Source of the DNA: Geodermatophilaceae bacterium URHB0062
GTDB taxonomy: Bacteria; Actinomycetota; Actinomycetes; Mycobacteriales; Geodermatophilaceae
Direction of reading: 5' to 3'
Assembly: GCA_000620185.1 (NCBI GenBank)
Contig: JHVO01000009.1
Coordinates: forward strand, 124,001-188,000
Length of the DNA: 64,000 bases
In this document: positions 24,444 to 34,335 of the stretch, in pieces
Layout of the letters: the number at the start of each line of letters is the position of its first letter
How positions within the stretch are numbered: position 1 is the first letter of the stretch
Program-made: the position numbers and the translations under genes
Notes under the pieces: generated by a model
Database searches by the model: none
Told to the model about the DNA's origin: nothing
What the model saw: only the letters and a program-made list of their open reading frames with translations

Positions 24444-26846
24444 GTGAACGAAACCGTGACCGGGTCGACCCCGGCTCCGCACCCGTCCCGCCGCTCGCGG
24501 CGGCGGACGGTCCTGACGACCGCCGTGCTCGGTGCGGTGCTCGCTGCCGCCGTTCCCGGCATGGCCGCGGCCGCCCCGGCCCCGCCGAAGCACGGGTTCG
24601 GCGCGATCCCCCCGACGACGCGGGTCTCCGCGACGAGCGGCCTGTACGCGCTGGCCGCCTCGGCCGAGGCCGGTGGTGGCGAGGTCCGCGCCGCGGCCGC
24701 GCTGCCGACCTCGGTCGACCTGACCGCCTTCGCCGTGCCGCCGGGTGACCAGGGCGTGCACGGGGCCTGCGGGTCGTTCACCACCGCCTACACGCTCGCC
24801 GGCTGGGCGGCCAACTACACCCACCACGTCGGCGCCCCCTTCGACCCGATGTACGTCTACAACCAGATCAACGGTGGGTCCGACACCCGCGGCACCAGCT
24901 TCGCCGGCAACTACAGCATCCTGGAGTCCCAGGGTGACGTGGAGGCCGCGTACTGGACCAAGGCGTTCAGCGACTACCGCAGCCAGCCGACCGCGGCCGA
25001 GAAGGCCAACGCCGCGCTGCACAAGATGTCGGCGCACACCACGCTGTTCGCCGGGGCCGGCCAGGGCGCCGCCGCCCAGACCGCGATCCAGACGGCGCTG
25101 GCCAACAACCAGCCGGTCGCCATCGCGTTCCCGGTCTACAGCGCCTTCTCGTGGCTGAACACCAGCGACTCGACCTTCACCCTCGCCGACGCCACCGGCT
25201 CGGTCCTGGGGTACCACGCGGTCGGCGTCCTCGGGTACGACGCCAACGGCATCACGATCGAGAACAGCTGGGGCACCGGCTGGGGCAACCACGGTTTCGC
25301 GACCATCGGCTGGGACTTCGTCCAGTCGAAGGTCATGGAGGCCGTGGCCACCGGCACGTTCGTGGCGGGTCAGAACTCGCTGCTGCCCGTCGTCACCAAG
25401 GTGTCGAGCGCCGCGGTGAACACCGGCGGTGGCACCGCCGTGACCGTCACCGCCGCCCGGCTGGGCAGCGTCGACACGGCGCAGGCCGGTGCGGTCAGCT
25501 TCGTGTCGGTCAGCAACCCGGCGGTGCGCGTCAACGCTCGCGTCTCGGCCAAGACCGCCACCACGCTCACGGTGACCACCCCGGCGCTCCCCGCCGACGG
25601 TGACTACCGGGTGGTCGTCGCCGGCAGCGCCGGCGACAGCGTGCCCAACGGCACCGTCGACGTCGTCACCGCGCTGCGCCCTGGCACCGTGGCCGTCGTG
25701 GCCGGCCAGGTCGGCCGCAGCGACATCGCGACCAAGGTGCAGCTCGTCGGCTCCGGCTTCGGCACCACGTCGACCCTCTTCGCGGCGCGGAAGTTCACCG
25801 CGACGGTGGGCGGCAAGGCCGCGGCCCTGGCGTGGATCGACGACTCGCACGTCTCGATCACGGTCCCCGCCGCCGCGGCCGGAACGACGGCGCCGATCGT
25901 CGTCAGCCGCACCGGTGTGCCCGGGCCGGCGGTCGACGTCAGCTACCTGCCGCCGCTGCCCGTGGTCAGTGCCCTGAACCCCTCGCGGGTCAGCACGACC
26001 GGCGGCACGACGGTCACCGCGACGGTGAAGAACGCGTCGACCGCGACCGGGGTCACCCTGGTCTCGACCACCGATGCGTCGGTGACGCGGACGGCGACGA
26101 TCACCGCCACCACCGCGAGCACCGTCACGTTCACCGCCCCGGCGGCCCCGTCGGGCGCGGAGGGCAGCTTCCACGTCATGGTGACCGGCACCGGCGGGAA
26201 CAGCGCCGCCGTCACCGCCGACGTCCTCACCTACCGCACCCCCGTGACGGCCACGACGACGGCCACCACCGCCTCGGCGGCCGGCGGCACCGTCGTGAAC
26301 CTGACCGGCTCGGGCTTCGGCGCGACGTCCACCGCGTTCTCGGCGAACCGGCTGACCGCCACCGTGGGCGGGAAGACGGCGACCCTGCGCTGGATCAGTG
26401 ACACGGCGCTCGCGGTCACGCTGCCGGTCGGTGTCCCCGGCGCCGCGGCGTCGATCGTGCTGCTGCACGACGGCGTGCCCGGCGCCCCGGTCACCGGTGT
26501 GGAGTACGCGGCGGTCATCTCCGCGAACTCGCTGGCAACCGGTCCGAGCGAGGGCTGGACGACCAAGCTGACGGGGCTGGGCTTCACGGCCTCCGGCGGC
26601 TGGGAGCTGCTCGACGGTGCCGGCTCGACCGTCGCCACGCTCCCGACGGTGCCGAGCCTGACCGCACTGTCCACGGCGACCGGTGGCGGCGTGTTCATCG
26701 CCGGCCCGACGTCGGTGTCGGTGCGGCTGCCCGCCGAGTCCGAGGGCATGTACCGCCTGTCGTTCACGCCGGACGGCACCGCCTTCCCCGGCGCGGACTT
26801 CGCCTTCACCAGCAAGTCGGTGGTCGTCTACTCCGACCTCGGCTGA
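24444..26846 (+). CDS. Secreted C1 (papain-like) cysteine protease with IPT/TIG repeats
   Basis: An 800-residue exported protein. A basic N-terminus with twin arginines (SRRSRRRTVL) and a hydrophobic run to about residue 45 form the signal peptide, possibly Tat. The papain domain (about 85-315) has Gln103, nucleophile Cys109 (spacing as in papain), His258 in YHAVGVLGY and Asn274 in ENSWGTGWG, so the catalytic set is complete. From about 320 on come four to five Ig-like IPT/TIG repeats with recurring VNLTGSGFGATST and TVGGKTATLRWI elements. It should act outside the cell; target unknown. GTG start. Confidence 0.9.
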   Translation: MNETVTGSTPAPHPSRRSRRRTVLTTAVLGAVLAAAVPGMAAAAPAPPKHGFGAIPPTTRVSATSGLYALAASAEAGGGEVRAAAALPTSVDLTAFAVPPGDQGVHGACGSFTTAYTLAGWAANYTHHVGAPFDPMYVYNQINGGSDTRGTSFAGNYSILESQGDVEAAYWTKAFSDYRSQPTAAEKANAALHKMSAHTTLFAGAGQGAAAQTAIQTALANNQPVAIAFPVYSAFSWLNTSDSTFTLADATGSVLGYHAVGVLGYDANGITIENSWGTGWGNHGFATIGWDFVQSKVMEAVATGTFVAGQNSLLPVVTKVSSAAVNTGGGTAVTVTAARLGSVDTAQAGAVSFVSVSNPAVRVNARVSAKTATTLTVTTPALPADGDYRVVVAGSAGDSVPNGTVDVVTALRPGTVAVVAGQVGRSDIATKVQLVGSGFGTTSTLFAARKFTATVGGKAAALAWIDDSHVSITVPAAAAGTTAPIVVSRTGVPGPAVDVSYLPPLPVVSALNPSRVSTTGGTTVTATVKNASTATGVTLVSTTDASVTRTATITATTASTVTFTAPAAPSGAEGSFHVMVTGTGGNSAAVTADVLTYRTPVTATTTATTASAAGGTVVNLTGSGFGATSTAFSANRLTATVGGKTATLRWISDTALAVTLPVGVPGAAASIVLLHDGVPGAPVTGVEYAAVISANSLATGPSEGWTTKLTGLGFTASGGWELLDGAGSTVATLPTVPSLTALSTATGGGVFIAGPTSVSVRLPAESEGMYRLSFTPDGTAFPGADFAFTSKSVVVYSDLG

Positions 26847-26864
26847 CCGCCGGGCGCAGGTCCC

Positions 26865-27842
26865 TCACCGGGCCGCGAGCAACCGGTCCTCCACCTCCGG
26901 GGGGAGGCCGGGCAGCTCGCGGCCCGGTGGCACGTCCGGACGCTCCGACGCGCGCTGCCAGGCCCAGGTGTCGGCGACCGAGTCGCGCAGCGGGCGGCTG
27001 GGCAGCCCGAGCTCCCGGGCGCGGGTCGTGTCGACGTCCCAGGCGGTGGCGGCGTCCTCGGCCGGCAGCCACAGCGGCAGGTGCACCCACGGCTGCACGC
27101 CGGCGTCCAGCAGCTCCGCCTCGGGCACCGGCACCCACTCGGCGTCGCCGCCGGTGATGTCCCGGCACAGGTCCAGCAGTCCGCCGTACGTCGTCATCCC
27201 GGCCGGTCCGGTGGTGTTGACCCCGCCGGACTCCCCGCGCTCCACCATCTCCACCAGCCAGCCGGCCAGGTCGCGGGCGTCGACCACCGCGATCGGCCGA
27301 TCCAGGGCGTCGGGCACGACGACGCGGCCGCCACGCGCGATGCGGTCCAGCCACCAGCCCAGCCGGTAGATCGGGTCGTAGGGGCCGATGATCAGGCCGG
27401 CCCGCGCGGTGAGGAACCGGTCGCCGAGCACCGCGGCCAGGGTGCGCTCGGCATCGGCCTTGATCGGGCCGTACTCGTCGTCCGGCGTGGTCCAGGTGGG
27501 GTGGTCCTCCTCGCGCCCGATCGGACCCGGCGGCCAGTCGCGGTAGGCGTTGAGGCTGCTGACGAAGGCGTAGCCCCGGACGTCGCCCAGCACCGCGGCG
27601 GCGTTGGCGGCCGCGGCGCGGGTCTGGCACGAGGTGTCGACCACGAGCTCGGGCTGCCAGGCGTCGAGCGCCTTCGGCAGCGCCGCCGGGTCGTCGCGGT
27701 CGCCGTGCAGAGCGTGCACCCCCGCGGGCGGCTCGCCGGACACCCCGCGGGTGAACGTGGCGACGTCGTGACCGCGTTCGAGCGCCGCCGTGGCGACGTG
27801 CCGGCCGAGGAAACGAGTGCCACCGAGGACGAGGAGTCGCAT
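26865..27842 (-). CDS. NAD-dependent epimerase/dehydratase family protein
   Basis: A 325-residue extended SDR. GGTRFLG at residues 7-13 is the dinucleotide loop, FVSSLNAYRD carries the serine region, and YGPIKADAE holds the catalytic Tyr-x-x-x-Lys (YGPIK). It closely resembles the mRNA-binding/epimerase-like proteins with GGTRFLGRH that are common in actinobacteria. The specific sugar or other substrate is unknown. It faces the protease gene tail-to-tail with only 18 bases between the two stops. Confidence 0.9.
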   Translation of the reverse strand: MRLLVLGGTRFLGRHVATAALERGHDVATFTRGVSGEPPAGVHALHGDRDDPAALPKALDAWQPELVVDTSCQTRAAAANAAAVLGDVRGYAFVSSLNAYRDWPPGPIGREEDHPTWTTPDDEYGPIKADAERTLAAVLGDRFLTARAGLIIGPYDPIYRLGWWLDRIARGGRVVVPDALDRPIAVVDARDLAGWLVEMVERGESGGVNTTGPAGMTTYGGLLDLCRDITGGDAEWVPVPEAELLDAGVQPWVHLPLWLPAEDAATAWDVDTTRARELGLPSRPLRDSVADTWAWQRASERPDVPPGRELPGLPPEVEDRLLAAR

Positions 27843-27878
27843 GCCCTCACCTCAGCCGAGCCGCTCCCCCGCCGTCCA

Positions 27879-27895
27879 GCCGGTTCGCAACCGGC
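27879..27895 (-). terminator. Short hairpin after the DUF5994 gene
   Basis: GCCGGTT and AACCGGC pair around CGC just past the stop at 27901. The stem is only 7 bp, so this is a weak call. Confidence 0.35.
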
Positions 27896-27900
27896 GGAAT

Positions 27901-28401
27901 TCAGACGGCGCGGGTGCGCGGCAGGTCGGGCACCTGCGGCAGCGGCGTGGACCGGGCCGCGGCCAGCACCATCTGCGGAGAGCTCGGCAGCCCGCGGCGG
28001 GTGCACAACCGCAGAGCGCGGGCGCCGGTGAGGACGTCGGTCTCCGGCGGCACGACCAGCAGGTCGGCGCGGCGCGTGCCGCCGTTCCACGTCAGGCAGA
28101 CGACCTGCGGGTCCATGCTGCGGAAGCCGCCGGTGCGGACCACCCGCCCGGAGACGACGATCTTGCGCGGCACCGGCTGCCAGGCCTCGAGCGCATAGGT
28201 GAACCGCTCGACCCGGACGTCGCGGCGCTCGAGCTCGGCGATCAGCTCGGGCAGCTCCACGACGAGGTCGCGGCTCCGCGGGAACCATGCCCCGTCGAAC
28301 GCCGAGTCGCCCGACCCCGCGTCCGACCGAAGACTCACCCGGACGTCGATCCCGCCCCGGAAACCTTCGGGCTCCAGAGCCGTTCGGGTGATCGTCGTCA
28401 T
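27901..28401 (-). CDS. DUF5994 family protein
   Basis: A 166-residue actinobacterial protein with the DUF5994 pattern: a VRVSLRSDAG strand, then DGAWFPRSRDLVVELPELI, an Arg/Trp-rich middle, and a strand set ending LLVVPPETD. Function unknown. Soluble, with no signal peptide. ATG 28401 gives the length typical of the family; the open frame upstream lacks the family pattern. It lies upstream of the epimerase on the same strand with a short hairpin between, so the two may be separate units. Confidence 0.82.
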   Translation of the reverse strand: MTTITRTALEPEGFRGGIDVRVSLRSDAGSGDSAFDGAWFPRSRDLVVELPELIAELERRDVRVERFTYALEAWQPVPRKIVVSGRVVRTGGFRSMDPQVVCLTWNGGTRRADLLVVPPETDVLTGARALRLCTRRGLPSSPQMVLAAARSTPLPQVPDLPRTRAV

Positions 28402-28653
28402 CAGCGCTCGGCCGCCTCTCCTCGCTCGCCGGGGACCCGGACACACGGGCCCGAGGGCAACGTATGTCGCGGTGTCGCGGAGGCCGGGCGCGTCCCGGTC
28501 GGGCGGGTCGCCCTCCCCCGGCCGGTCGTCACGACCTGTGCGCACCCGACCACCATGGCGCCGGCAGCCCCGACATGATCATCGGCGAGTGGCCCGGCCC
28601 CCTGCAGGGTCCCGCCGCGAGCTTGCGAGTGGTGGGGGGCAGGGGGTCCTTTC

Positions 28654-30546
28654 TCAGACCGGCTTGGGCTTGCGGTTCTTGGCCTTGCCGCGCTCGGTCT
28701 GGTCGAGCACCACCTTGCGGATGCGGACCGTCGCCGGCGTGACCTCCACGCACTCGTCCTCGGCACAGAACTCCAGCGCCTGCTCCAGGTTCAGCAGCCG
28801 CGGCGGCACCAGGCGCTCGAGCTCCTCGGAGGTGCTTTTGCGCATGTTGGTGAGCTTCTTCTCCTTGGTGATGTTCACGTCCATGTCGTCCGGACGGGAG
28901 TTCTCACCGACGATCATGCCCTCGTAGACCTCGGTGCCCGGCTGCACCATGAGCTGGCCGCGCTCCTGCAGCGAGAACATCGAGTACGTCGTCGCCACGC
29001 CCTGGCGGTCGGCGACCAGGGAGCCGGTCGGGCGGGCGCGCATGTCGCCCAGCCACGGCTCGTAGCCCTCCAGGTTGTGGTTGAGGACGCCGGTGCCGCG
29101 GGTCTCGGTGAGGAACTCGGTGCGGAACCCGATCAGCCCGCGGGACGGGACGATGTACTCCATCCGCGCCCAGCCGGTGTCGTGGTGCACCAGGTTCTCC
29201 AGCCGGCCGCGGCGGACGGCCAGCGCTTGGGTCAGCGTGCCGACGTACTCGCCCGGGGTGTCGATCGTGACGCGCTCGACCGGCTCGTGCAGCTTGCCGT
29301 CGATCTCCTTGGTGACGACGGTCGGCCGGCCGACGGTGAGCTCGAACTCCTCGCGGCGCAACTGCTCGACGAGGATGGCCAGCGCCAGCTCGCCGCGGCC
29401 CTGCATCTCCCAGGTGTCGGGGCGGTCGGTGGGCAGCATGCGCACCGACACGTTGCCGACCAGCTCCTGGTCGAGGCGGTTCTTGATCAGGCGGGCGGTG
29501 AGCTTCTTGCCCGACTTGCCCGACAGGGGCGACGTGTTGATCCCGATGGTGATCGAGATCGAGGGCTCGTCGACGGTGAGCGGCGGCAGGGGCCGCGGGT
29601 CATTCGGGTCGGCGAGGGTGTCGCCGATCATGACGTCCTCGATACCCGCGATGGCCACGAGCTCGCCGGGACCGGCGCTCTCGGCCGGGGTGCGCGTGAG
29701 CCCCTCGGTGACCAGCAGCTCGGTGATCTTGACGTTCTTGATCGTGCCGTCGGTCCGGCACCAGGCGACCTGCTGGCCGCTCTTCATCGTGCCGGAGTGG
29801 ATCCGCAGCAGGGCCAGGCGGCCGAGGTAGGGCGAGGCGTCGAGGTTCGTGACCTGCGCGCGCAGCGGCTCCTCGGCGTCGTAGACCGGCGCGGGGATCG
29901 TGTCGAGCAGCGTCTTCACCAGCGGCCCCAGGTCTGGGCTGTCGGGCGAGGTGCCGTCCGCGGGACGCGTGAGCGAGGCCTGCCCGGTCTTGCCGTTGCT
30001 GTAGACGATGGGGAAGTCGAGGTTGTCGACGTCCATGCCCGAGTCCTCGAGCAGTTCCATGAACAGCTCGTAGGTCTCGTCGACGACCTCGCCGATGCGG
30101 GCGTCGGAGCGGTCGGTCTTGTTGACGACGAGGATGACAGGCAGCCCCTTGCCGAGCGCCTTGCGCAGCACGAAACGGGTCTGCGGCAGCGGCCCCTCGG
30201 ACGCGTCCACCAGCAGGACGACGCCGTCGACCATCGACAGGCCGCGCTCGACCTCGCCACCGAAGTCGGCGTGGCCGGGGGTGTCGACGATGTTGACGAC
30301 GACGGGGTTGCCGTTCTCGTCGGCGAGGTGGATCGCGGTGTTCTTGGCGAGGATGGTAATGCCGCGCTCGCGCTCGAGGTCCATCGAGTCCATGACGCGC
30401 GTCTGCGTCTCGTCGTTGTCCGTCCCCTCGCCCTTGGCGCGCCCGAGGGCGCCGGCCTGGCGGAGGAGGGCGTCGACCAGGGTCGTCTTGCCGTGGTCGA
30501 CGTGGGCGATGATCGCCACGTTGCGCAGGTCGTCGCGGGTGGGCAT
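28654..30546 (-). CDS. typA: Translational GTPase TypA/BipA
   Basis: A 630-residue ribosome-associated GTPase. G1 AHVDHGKTT (residues 14-22), G3 [15 protein letters not shown]4 NKTD and the effector region ERERGITI are all present. EF-G-like domains II, III and V and the TypA-specific C-terminal domain follow, and [20 protein letters not shown] is diagnostic. It aids 50S assembly and translation under stress. ATG 30546 ([12 protein letters not shown]) matches homologue starts better than an in-frame GTG at 30582. The mRNA is probably monocistronic. Confidence 0.96.
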   Translation of the reverse strand: MPTRDDLRNVAIIAHVDHGKTTLVDALLRQAGALGRAKGEGTDNDETQTRVMDSMDLERERGITILAKNTAIHLADENGNPVVVNIVDTPGHADFGGEVERGLSMVDGVVLLVDASEGPLPQTRFVLRKALGKGLPVILVVNKTDRSDARIGEVVDETYELFMELLEDSGMDVDNLDFPIVYSNGKTGQASLTRPADGTSPDSPDLGPLVKTLLDTIPAPVYDAEEPLRAQVTNLDASPYLGRLALLRIHSGTMKSGQQVAWCRTDGTIKNVKITELLVTEGLTRTPAESAGPGELVAIAGIEDVMIGDTLADPNDPRPLPPLTVDEPSISITIGINTSPLSGKSGKKLTARLIKNRLDQELVGNVSVRMLPTDRPDTWEMQGRGELALAILVEQLRREEFELTVGRPTVVTKEIDGKLHEPVERVTIDTPGEYVGTLTQALAVRRGRLENLVHHDTGWARMEYIVPSRGLIGFRTEFLTETRGTGVLNHNLEGYEPWLGDMRARPTGSLVADRQGVATTYSMFSLQERGQLMVQPGTEVYEGMIVGENSRPDDMDVNITKEKKLTNMRKSTSEELERLVPPRLLNLEQALEFCAEDECVEVTPATVRIRKVVLDQTERGKAKNRKPKPV

Positions 30547-30644
30547 GCGGGTAGGCACCTCAGGAAGTTCGGGGATCGCCACGCGGACGCGCGCGGCATC
30601 AGAAGTAACGGCCGCCGTGCCGGCGACCTTCCCATGGTAGTCGC

Positions 30645-30998
30645 TCAGCGAGCGACAACCTCAGCGCGCGAGGCGTCGGCCACGGCGTACGTCACCCCTG
30701 CGGAGGCCAGGGTGACCAGACTCACGGCGAGCCAGGCCGGGAAACCGGCGCCCAGCGCGAGCACGTGGGCCAGGACGAACGCAGCGATGTAGAGCGCGCC
30801 GAGCCCCAGGGCGACCGCCCAGCCCCGCCGCTGCACCCAGAGCCAGGCGGCACCGAGGCCCCCGAGTGCGAACACTGCGCCGCCCAGTGCGCGGATGCCG
30901 GTGCCCTGCGCGATGCCGAACCCGGCGGCCAGCCCGAGGGCCACGAGGACGGCGGACGGGAACCGGGTGCGGGCGCGGGTCAGGGTCGAGATCGACAT
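30645..30998 (-). CDS. Small four-helix membrane protein, unknown function
   Basis: A 117-residue protein with four hydrophobic segments (about 16-30, 36-55, 60-80, 85-108) and short loops, basic at the N-terminus (RARTRF). No family recognised. ATG at 30998. It lies upstream of typA on the same strand with about 100 bases between, and downstream of the DsbA-like gene by 62 bases; a link with either is not evident. Confidence 0.7.
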   Translation of the reverse strand: MSISTLTRARTRFPSAVLVALGLAAGFGIAQGTGIRALGGAVFALGGLGAAWLWVQRRGWAVALGLGALYIAAFVLAHVLALGAGFPAWLAVSLVTLASAGVTYAVADASRAEVVAR

Positions 30999-31059
30999 GC
31001 CGACCAGTGTCCTCCGCCGTCCGCCGGAGCCGGTCGCGCCGCTGAGTGCCGGCGTCAGC

Positions 31060-31833
31060 TCAGCGTGACTGCGCGGCGGTGACCGCGGCGGTCAGGCCGG
31101 ACGCGGACAGGTCGGTCAGCTTCTTGCCGTCGACGACCACGGTCGGGGTGCTGGTCACGCCGTCCTTGCTCGCCTGGTCGGTCGACTTCGCGACCCAGTC
31201 GGCGTAGGTGCGCTGCTCGATGTCCGCGGCGGCCACACCGGCATTGGCACCCGCCTGGACGGCGTACTTCATCAGCTGCTCGTCGGTCAGGCCGCTCCCG
31301 GTCTCGGCCGGCTGGTGGGCGTAGAGCAGGTCGTGGAACTTCTGGAACCCCTCGGGTCCCGCCGTGTCGACTACGACCGCCGCCGCGTTGAGGGCTCGGG
31401 TCGAGTAGGCGTGGTTCGCCGCCGTGTCGAGGAACGCCATGCCGTGGTAGCGCGCCTGCACGGTGCCGGCGGCGACAAGTTTCGCCAGGGTGCTGCCCGC
31501 CGCGGCCTCGAACGCCTTGCAGTTCGGGCACTGGAAGTCCTCGTACAGGTCGACCGTCACCGGCGCGCTCGCGGACCCGACGGGGATGACCGTCCCGTCG
31601 ACCGTGTGGGCCGGCGTCGCGGCGGCGGCCGAGGGCGTCGTCCGGTGCGTTTGCACCAGGACGACCACGATGAGCGCGACGAGGACGACGACCGCCGCGG
31701 CGAGCCCGCCGAACAGGTTCCGGCGCTGCCGCTGCGCGCGTGCCCGCGCGGCCGCCTCGGCGGCGCGCTTCTCCTCGAGCCGGCGGCGGGTGGCCGCGCG
31801 CTTGGAGCGGACGGCGGTCGAGTCAGCGGGCAC
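31060..31833 (-). CDS. DsbA-like thiol oxidoreductase, membrane-anchored
   Basis: A 257-residue protein. A basic, Ala/Arg-rich cytoplasmic N-terminus (1-40) is followed by one transmembrane helix (about 41-61) and an extracytoplasmic thioredoxin-fold domain with active site CPNC (Cys102, Cys105) in YEDFQCPNCKAFE and a cis-Pro region GVTSTPTVVV. It forms or isomerises disulfides in exported proteins. GTG start at 31833 lies 11 bases inside the end of the MauE-like gene, which probably supplies electrons or quinone coupling. Typical of actinobacterial DsbA/VKOR or MauE pairs. Confidence 0.93.
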   Translation of the reverse strand: MPADSTAVRSKRAATRRRLEEKRAAEAAARARAQRQRRNLFGGLAAAVVVLVALIVVVLVQTHRTTPSAAAATPAHTVDGTVIPVGSASAPVTVDLYEDFQCPNCKAFEAAAGSTLAKLVAAGTVQARYHGMAFLDTAANHAYSTRALNAAAVVVDTAGPEGFQKFHDLLYAHQPAETGSGLTDEQLMKYAVQAGANAGVAAADIEQRTYADWVAKSTDQASKDGVTSTPTVVVDGKKLTDLSASGLTAAVTAAQSR

Positions 31834-32311
31834 TGCGCACCTCTTCCTGGACGGGATGGACGGAACCGAGGGTGAGCCGGGACGCCGGCCGCCGGGCGAG
31901 CGTCAGGGCGACGACCAGCAGCGCGGCATCCCGAAGCACCTCGAGGGGGTAGGCGGTCTCCCCCGTCGACACCTGACCGCCGTTGCCGAAGCAACCGCAG
32001 TCGATCTGCAGGCCACGCGCCCACGCCGAGCCGACGCCGACGAGGAACACGACGAGCAGCACCGCCGCCGCGAGTGCCGCCGTCCGCACGAAGACCCCGA
32101 GCAGCAGTGCCAGCCCGATCGCGATCTCGATGACGGGCAGGCCGAACGCGACCGGCGGGACGAGCGGCTCGGGCAGCAGCTGATAGGCCCGCACGGCGCG
32201 CACGGCCGCCGCCGGATCGGGGATCTTGAGCGCACCCGCGACGACGAAGACGCCGCCGAGCAGCAGCCGGACGGCGGTGGCGAGCCAGGGAATGGCCGCG
32301 TTCCACCTCAC
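31823..32311 (-). CDS. MauE/DoxX-like membrane protein with a Cys pair
   Basis: A 162-residue protein with four transmembrane helices. WLATAVRLLLGGVFVVAGALKIPDPAAAV at the N-terminus is the DoxX/MauE start, of which only GVFVVAGALKI is needed to recognise it, and DCGCFGNGG near residue 120 carries the redox Cys pair of MauE proteins. It should reoxidise or feed the DsbA-like partner whose gene overlaps it by 11 bases. GTG start at 32311. Confidence 0.85.
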   Translation of the reverse strand: MRWNAAIPWLATAVRLLLGGVFVVAGALKIPDPAAAVRAVRAYQLLPEPLVPPVAFGLPVIEIAIGLALLLGVFVRTAALAAAVLLVVFLVGVGSAWARGLQIDCGCFGNGGQVSTGETAYPLEVLRDAALLVVALTLARRPASRLTLGSVHPVQEEVRSAR

Positions 32312-32367
32312 GCCGACACGCTGCCGCGCGAAGCCGGGAGCCAGCCGAGAGTTTCCTGTGAACTTCC

Positions 32368-33588
32368 TTAGTTCGCGGGCGGCGCCCAGGGGGCGATGGC
32401 CCACGCACCGCCGTCGGCGATGTCGAACGGCGCCGGGCCGGAGACCCCTGTGATCCGGGCGGCCACCAGGGAGGAGTTCGCGTCGAGTGCGGTTGCGACC
32501 GACTGGGGCGTCTCGAGGTCGGCCCATCCGCCGTAGCTGCGCCAGGCCAGCAGGGCGTTCGCCATTCCTCCGGGCGCGAGGCCCACCCGCTGCGGCACCG
32601 CCGGCGCGCCGTCGGGCGTCCGCCCGGGGCCGACCGAGAGGCTCAGGGGGCGCCCGCCCTGCATCACGACCACGACCGGCGTCCCCTCGACCCAGCACGG
32701 AGCGGCGCTCAGGTTCGTGGCCTGCAGGCTCGCCGCCCGGGCCCCCATCGCGCCGTCGAATGCGGTCACGGCGAAGCTCAGGTCCTGCTGGGCACAGGGC
32801 ACCGAGGCGTCCACGGGCGCGAGAGGGGCCGGAGTCGGTGCCGGCGCCGGCGCCGGCGCCGGCACGGTGGGGACGGCCGGGGACGGCACGGGGCCCTGGA
32901 CCGCGCCGGCCACGGGCGGCGCCGCCCGCTCCGGCGCGAGGACGGCGACCACGGCGGCCACGGCGAGACCGAGCGCCAGCGTCGCGGCCACGGGCCAGAG
33001 CCATGCCGGAGCACGGCCCCCGCTGGTCCATGCGGCGCCGAGGCGGACCGCCAGGACGACGGCCGCCAGCGCCACGGTGTCCAGCACGACGACCTCGGCC
33101 CAGGAGTGCCATGACCGCCCGGTCAGGAAGGGGCCCAGCGCCGTCGCCAGGGCGCCACCGCCGGCGCCGAGGCCGGCCAGCCATGCTGCCTGCGCTGGCA
33201 GGACGCCCACCGCCCGCTCCAGTGCGGCGAGCGCGACGGCCTGGCCGATCCAGAGGCCGCACAGCACCGTCGCCCACGCGTGCGGGGCGAGGGACACCGC
33301 GAGCGCCCCGGGCACGAGCAGCACGACGCTCGTCGCCAGGCCCGTACAACCGGCCAGTGCGGCGTGGCCCCACGGACCGATCGGACGCGGGGGCGGGGCG
33401 CTCGGACGAGCCGGCACCAGGGCGGCGGTGAGCACCACGCCGAGCAGGACGACGAGCGCACCGCAGCCGACCGCCCACCACCCCGGCAGGAAGCTCCCGA
33501 CACGGATTTCGGCGGCGAGCATGACGAGGAGGCCGGCCGCGATCAGTGCCGCCGGGAGGGCGCGCGCACGCCGTCGTCCGGTCTTCAT
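32368..33588 (-). CDS. Membrane protein with C-terminal DUF4232 domain
   Basis: A 406-residue protein. The N-terminal half has six to seven transmembrane helices (about 10-235). An Ala/Pro linker (about 240-270, encoded by a GCCGGC repeat) follows, then an extracytoplasmic DUF4232 domain with Cys residues in VPCAQQDLSFAV and APCWVEGTP that may form a disulfide. DUF4232 has unknown function and is typical of actinobacterial lipoproteins; the multi-helix N-terminus is less usual. ATG 33588 has GGGAGG upstream. A DsbA-like system next door might act on its Cys pair. Confidence 0.8.
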   Translation of the reverse strand: MKTGRRRARALPAALIAAGLLVMLAAEIRVGSFLPGWWAVGCGALVVLLGVVLTAALVPARPSAPPPRPIGPWGHAALAGCTGLATSVVLLVPGALAVSLAPHAWATVLCGLWIGQAVALAALERAVGVLPAQAAWLAGLGAGGGALATALGPFLTGRSWHSWAEVVVLDTVALAAVVLAVRLGAAWTSGGRAPAWLWPVAATLALGLAVAAVVAVLAPERAAPPVAGAVQGPVPSPAVPTVPAPAPAPAPTPAPLAPVDASVPCAQQDLSFAVTAFDGAMGARAASLQATNLSAAPCWVEGTPVVVVMQGGRPLSLSVGPGRTPDGAPAVPQRVGLAPGGMANALLAWRSYGGWADLETPQSVATALDANSSLVAARITGVSGPAPFDIADGGAWAIAPWAPPAN

Positions 33589-33670
33589 GCCCTCCCGATC
33601 TGCAGAACCCATGGGCCTCGCATCCTGCCTGACGCGGGCCCGCGGGAGCTGTGTCCTCGCCGGAACGCCA

Positions 33671-33703
33671 CGAGGGCCCCGGGCGATGCGCCCGGGGCCC
33701 TCG
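33671..33703 (-). terminator. Perfect 15-bp hairpin downstream of yceI
   Basis: CGAGGGCCCCGGGCG pairs with CGCCCGGGGCCCTCG around an ATG loop, 20 bases past the yceI stop. It lies upstream of the DUF4232 gene and separates the two units. Confidence 0.8.
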
Positions 33704-33722
33704 GCGGAGGTGGTGCTGTTTT

Positions 33723-34286
33723 TCAGGCGGAGCGAAGCACGGCCTCGATCTCGAGCTCGACGGTGATCTTGTCGCCGACGACGACGCCGCCGCCGTCCAT
33801 CGGCATGTCGATGTCGACGCCGAACTCCTTGCGGGAGATGTCGGTCTTGGCGGAGAAGCCGGCGCGCGTGCCGCCGTAGGCGTCGGGGCCGAAGCCGTTC
33901 AGCTCGAGCGCGAGGGTGACCGGCTTGGTGATGCCCTTGATGGTCAGGTCGCCCTCGACGGTCCAGTCGGCGCCGTCGGTCTTCACCGCGGTCGAACGGA
34001 ACGTCATCTCGGTGTGGTTGCCCACGTCGAAGAAGTCGGCGGAGCGGATGTGCGCGTCACGCTGCTCCTGACGGGTGTCGATCGAGTCCATGTTGATGCG
34101 GGCGGTCACACTGGACTGCGTGGGGTCGGCGGCGGTCACGAGCTCGCCGGAGAAGTCACGGAAGTAGCCGCGGACCTTGCTGACCATCATGTGCCGGACG
34201 GAGAAGCCGACCGTGGAGTGGCTGGCGTCGATGTCCCAGGTGCCGACGACGTAGCCGGGGATCTGGGTCGTGGTGCTGCTGGTCAT
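33723..34286 (-). CDS. yceI: YceI family isoprenoid-binding protein
   Basis: A 187-residue lipocalin-like protein. WDIDASHSTVGFSVRHMMVSKVRG is the hallmark opening (VGFSVRHMM most conserved), followed by RSADFFDVGNH and PVTLALELNG strands. YceI proteins bind polyisoprenoid lipids. There is no signal peptide, so this one is cytoplasmic, as in many actinobacteria. An AGGCTCC sequence lies before the ATG. It is divergent from a MarR regulator across 88 bases carrying a perfect palindrome, so it is likely under MarR control. Confidence 0.95.
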   Translation of the reverse strand: MTSSTTTQIPGYVVGTWDIDASHSTVGFSVRHMMVSKVRGYFRDFSGELVTAADPTQSSVTARINMDSIDTRQEQRDAHIRSADFFDVGNHTEMTFRSTAVKTDGADWTVEGDLTIKGITKPVTLALELNGFGPDAYGGTRAGFSAKTDISRKEFGVDIDMPMDGGGVVVGDKITVELEIEAVLRSA

Positions 34287-34335
34287 GAGGAGCCTCCGAG
34301 TAATTGAGCGTTTGACCTTCTGCTCGGGCTCAGCG

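Noticed and set aside
32840-32875. GCCGGC tandem repeats
   Set aside because: They encode the Ala/Pro linker of the DUF4232 protein in frame; low-complexity coding sequence explains them.
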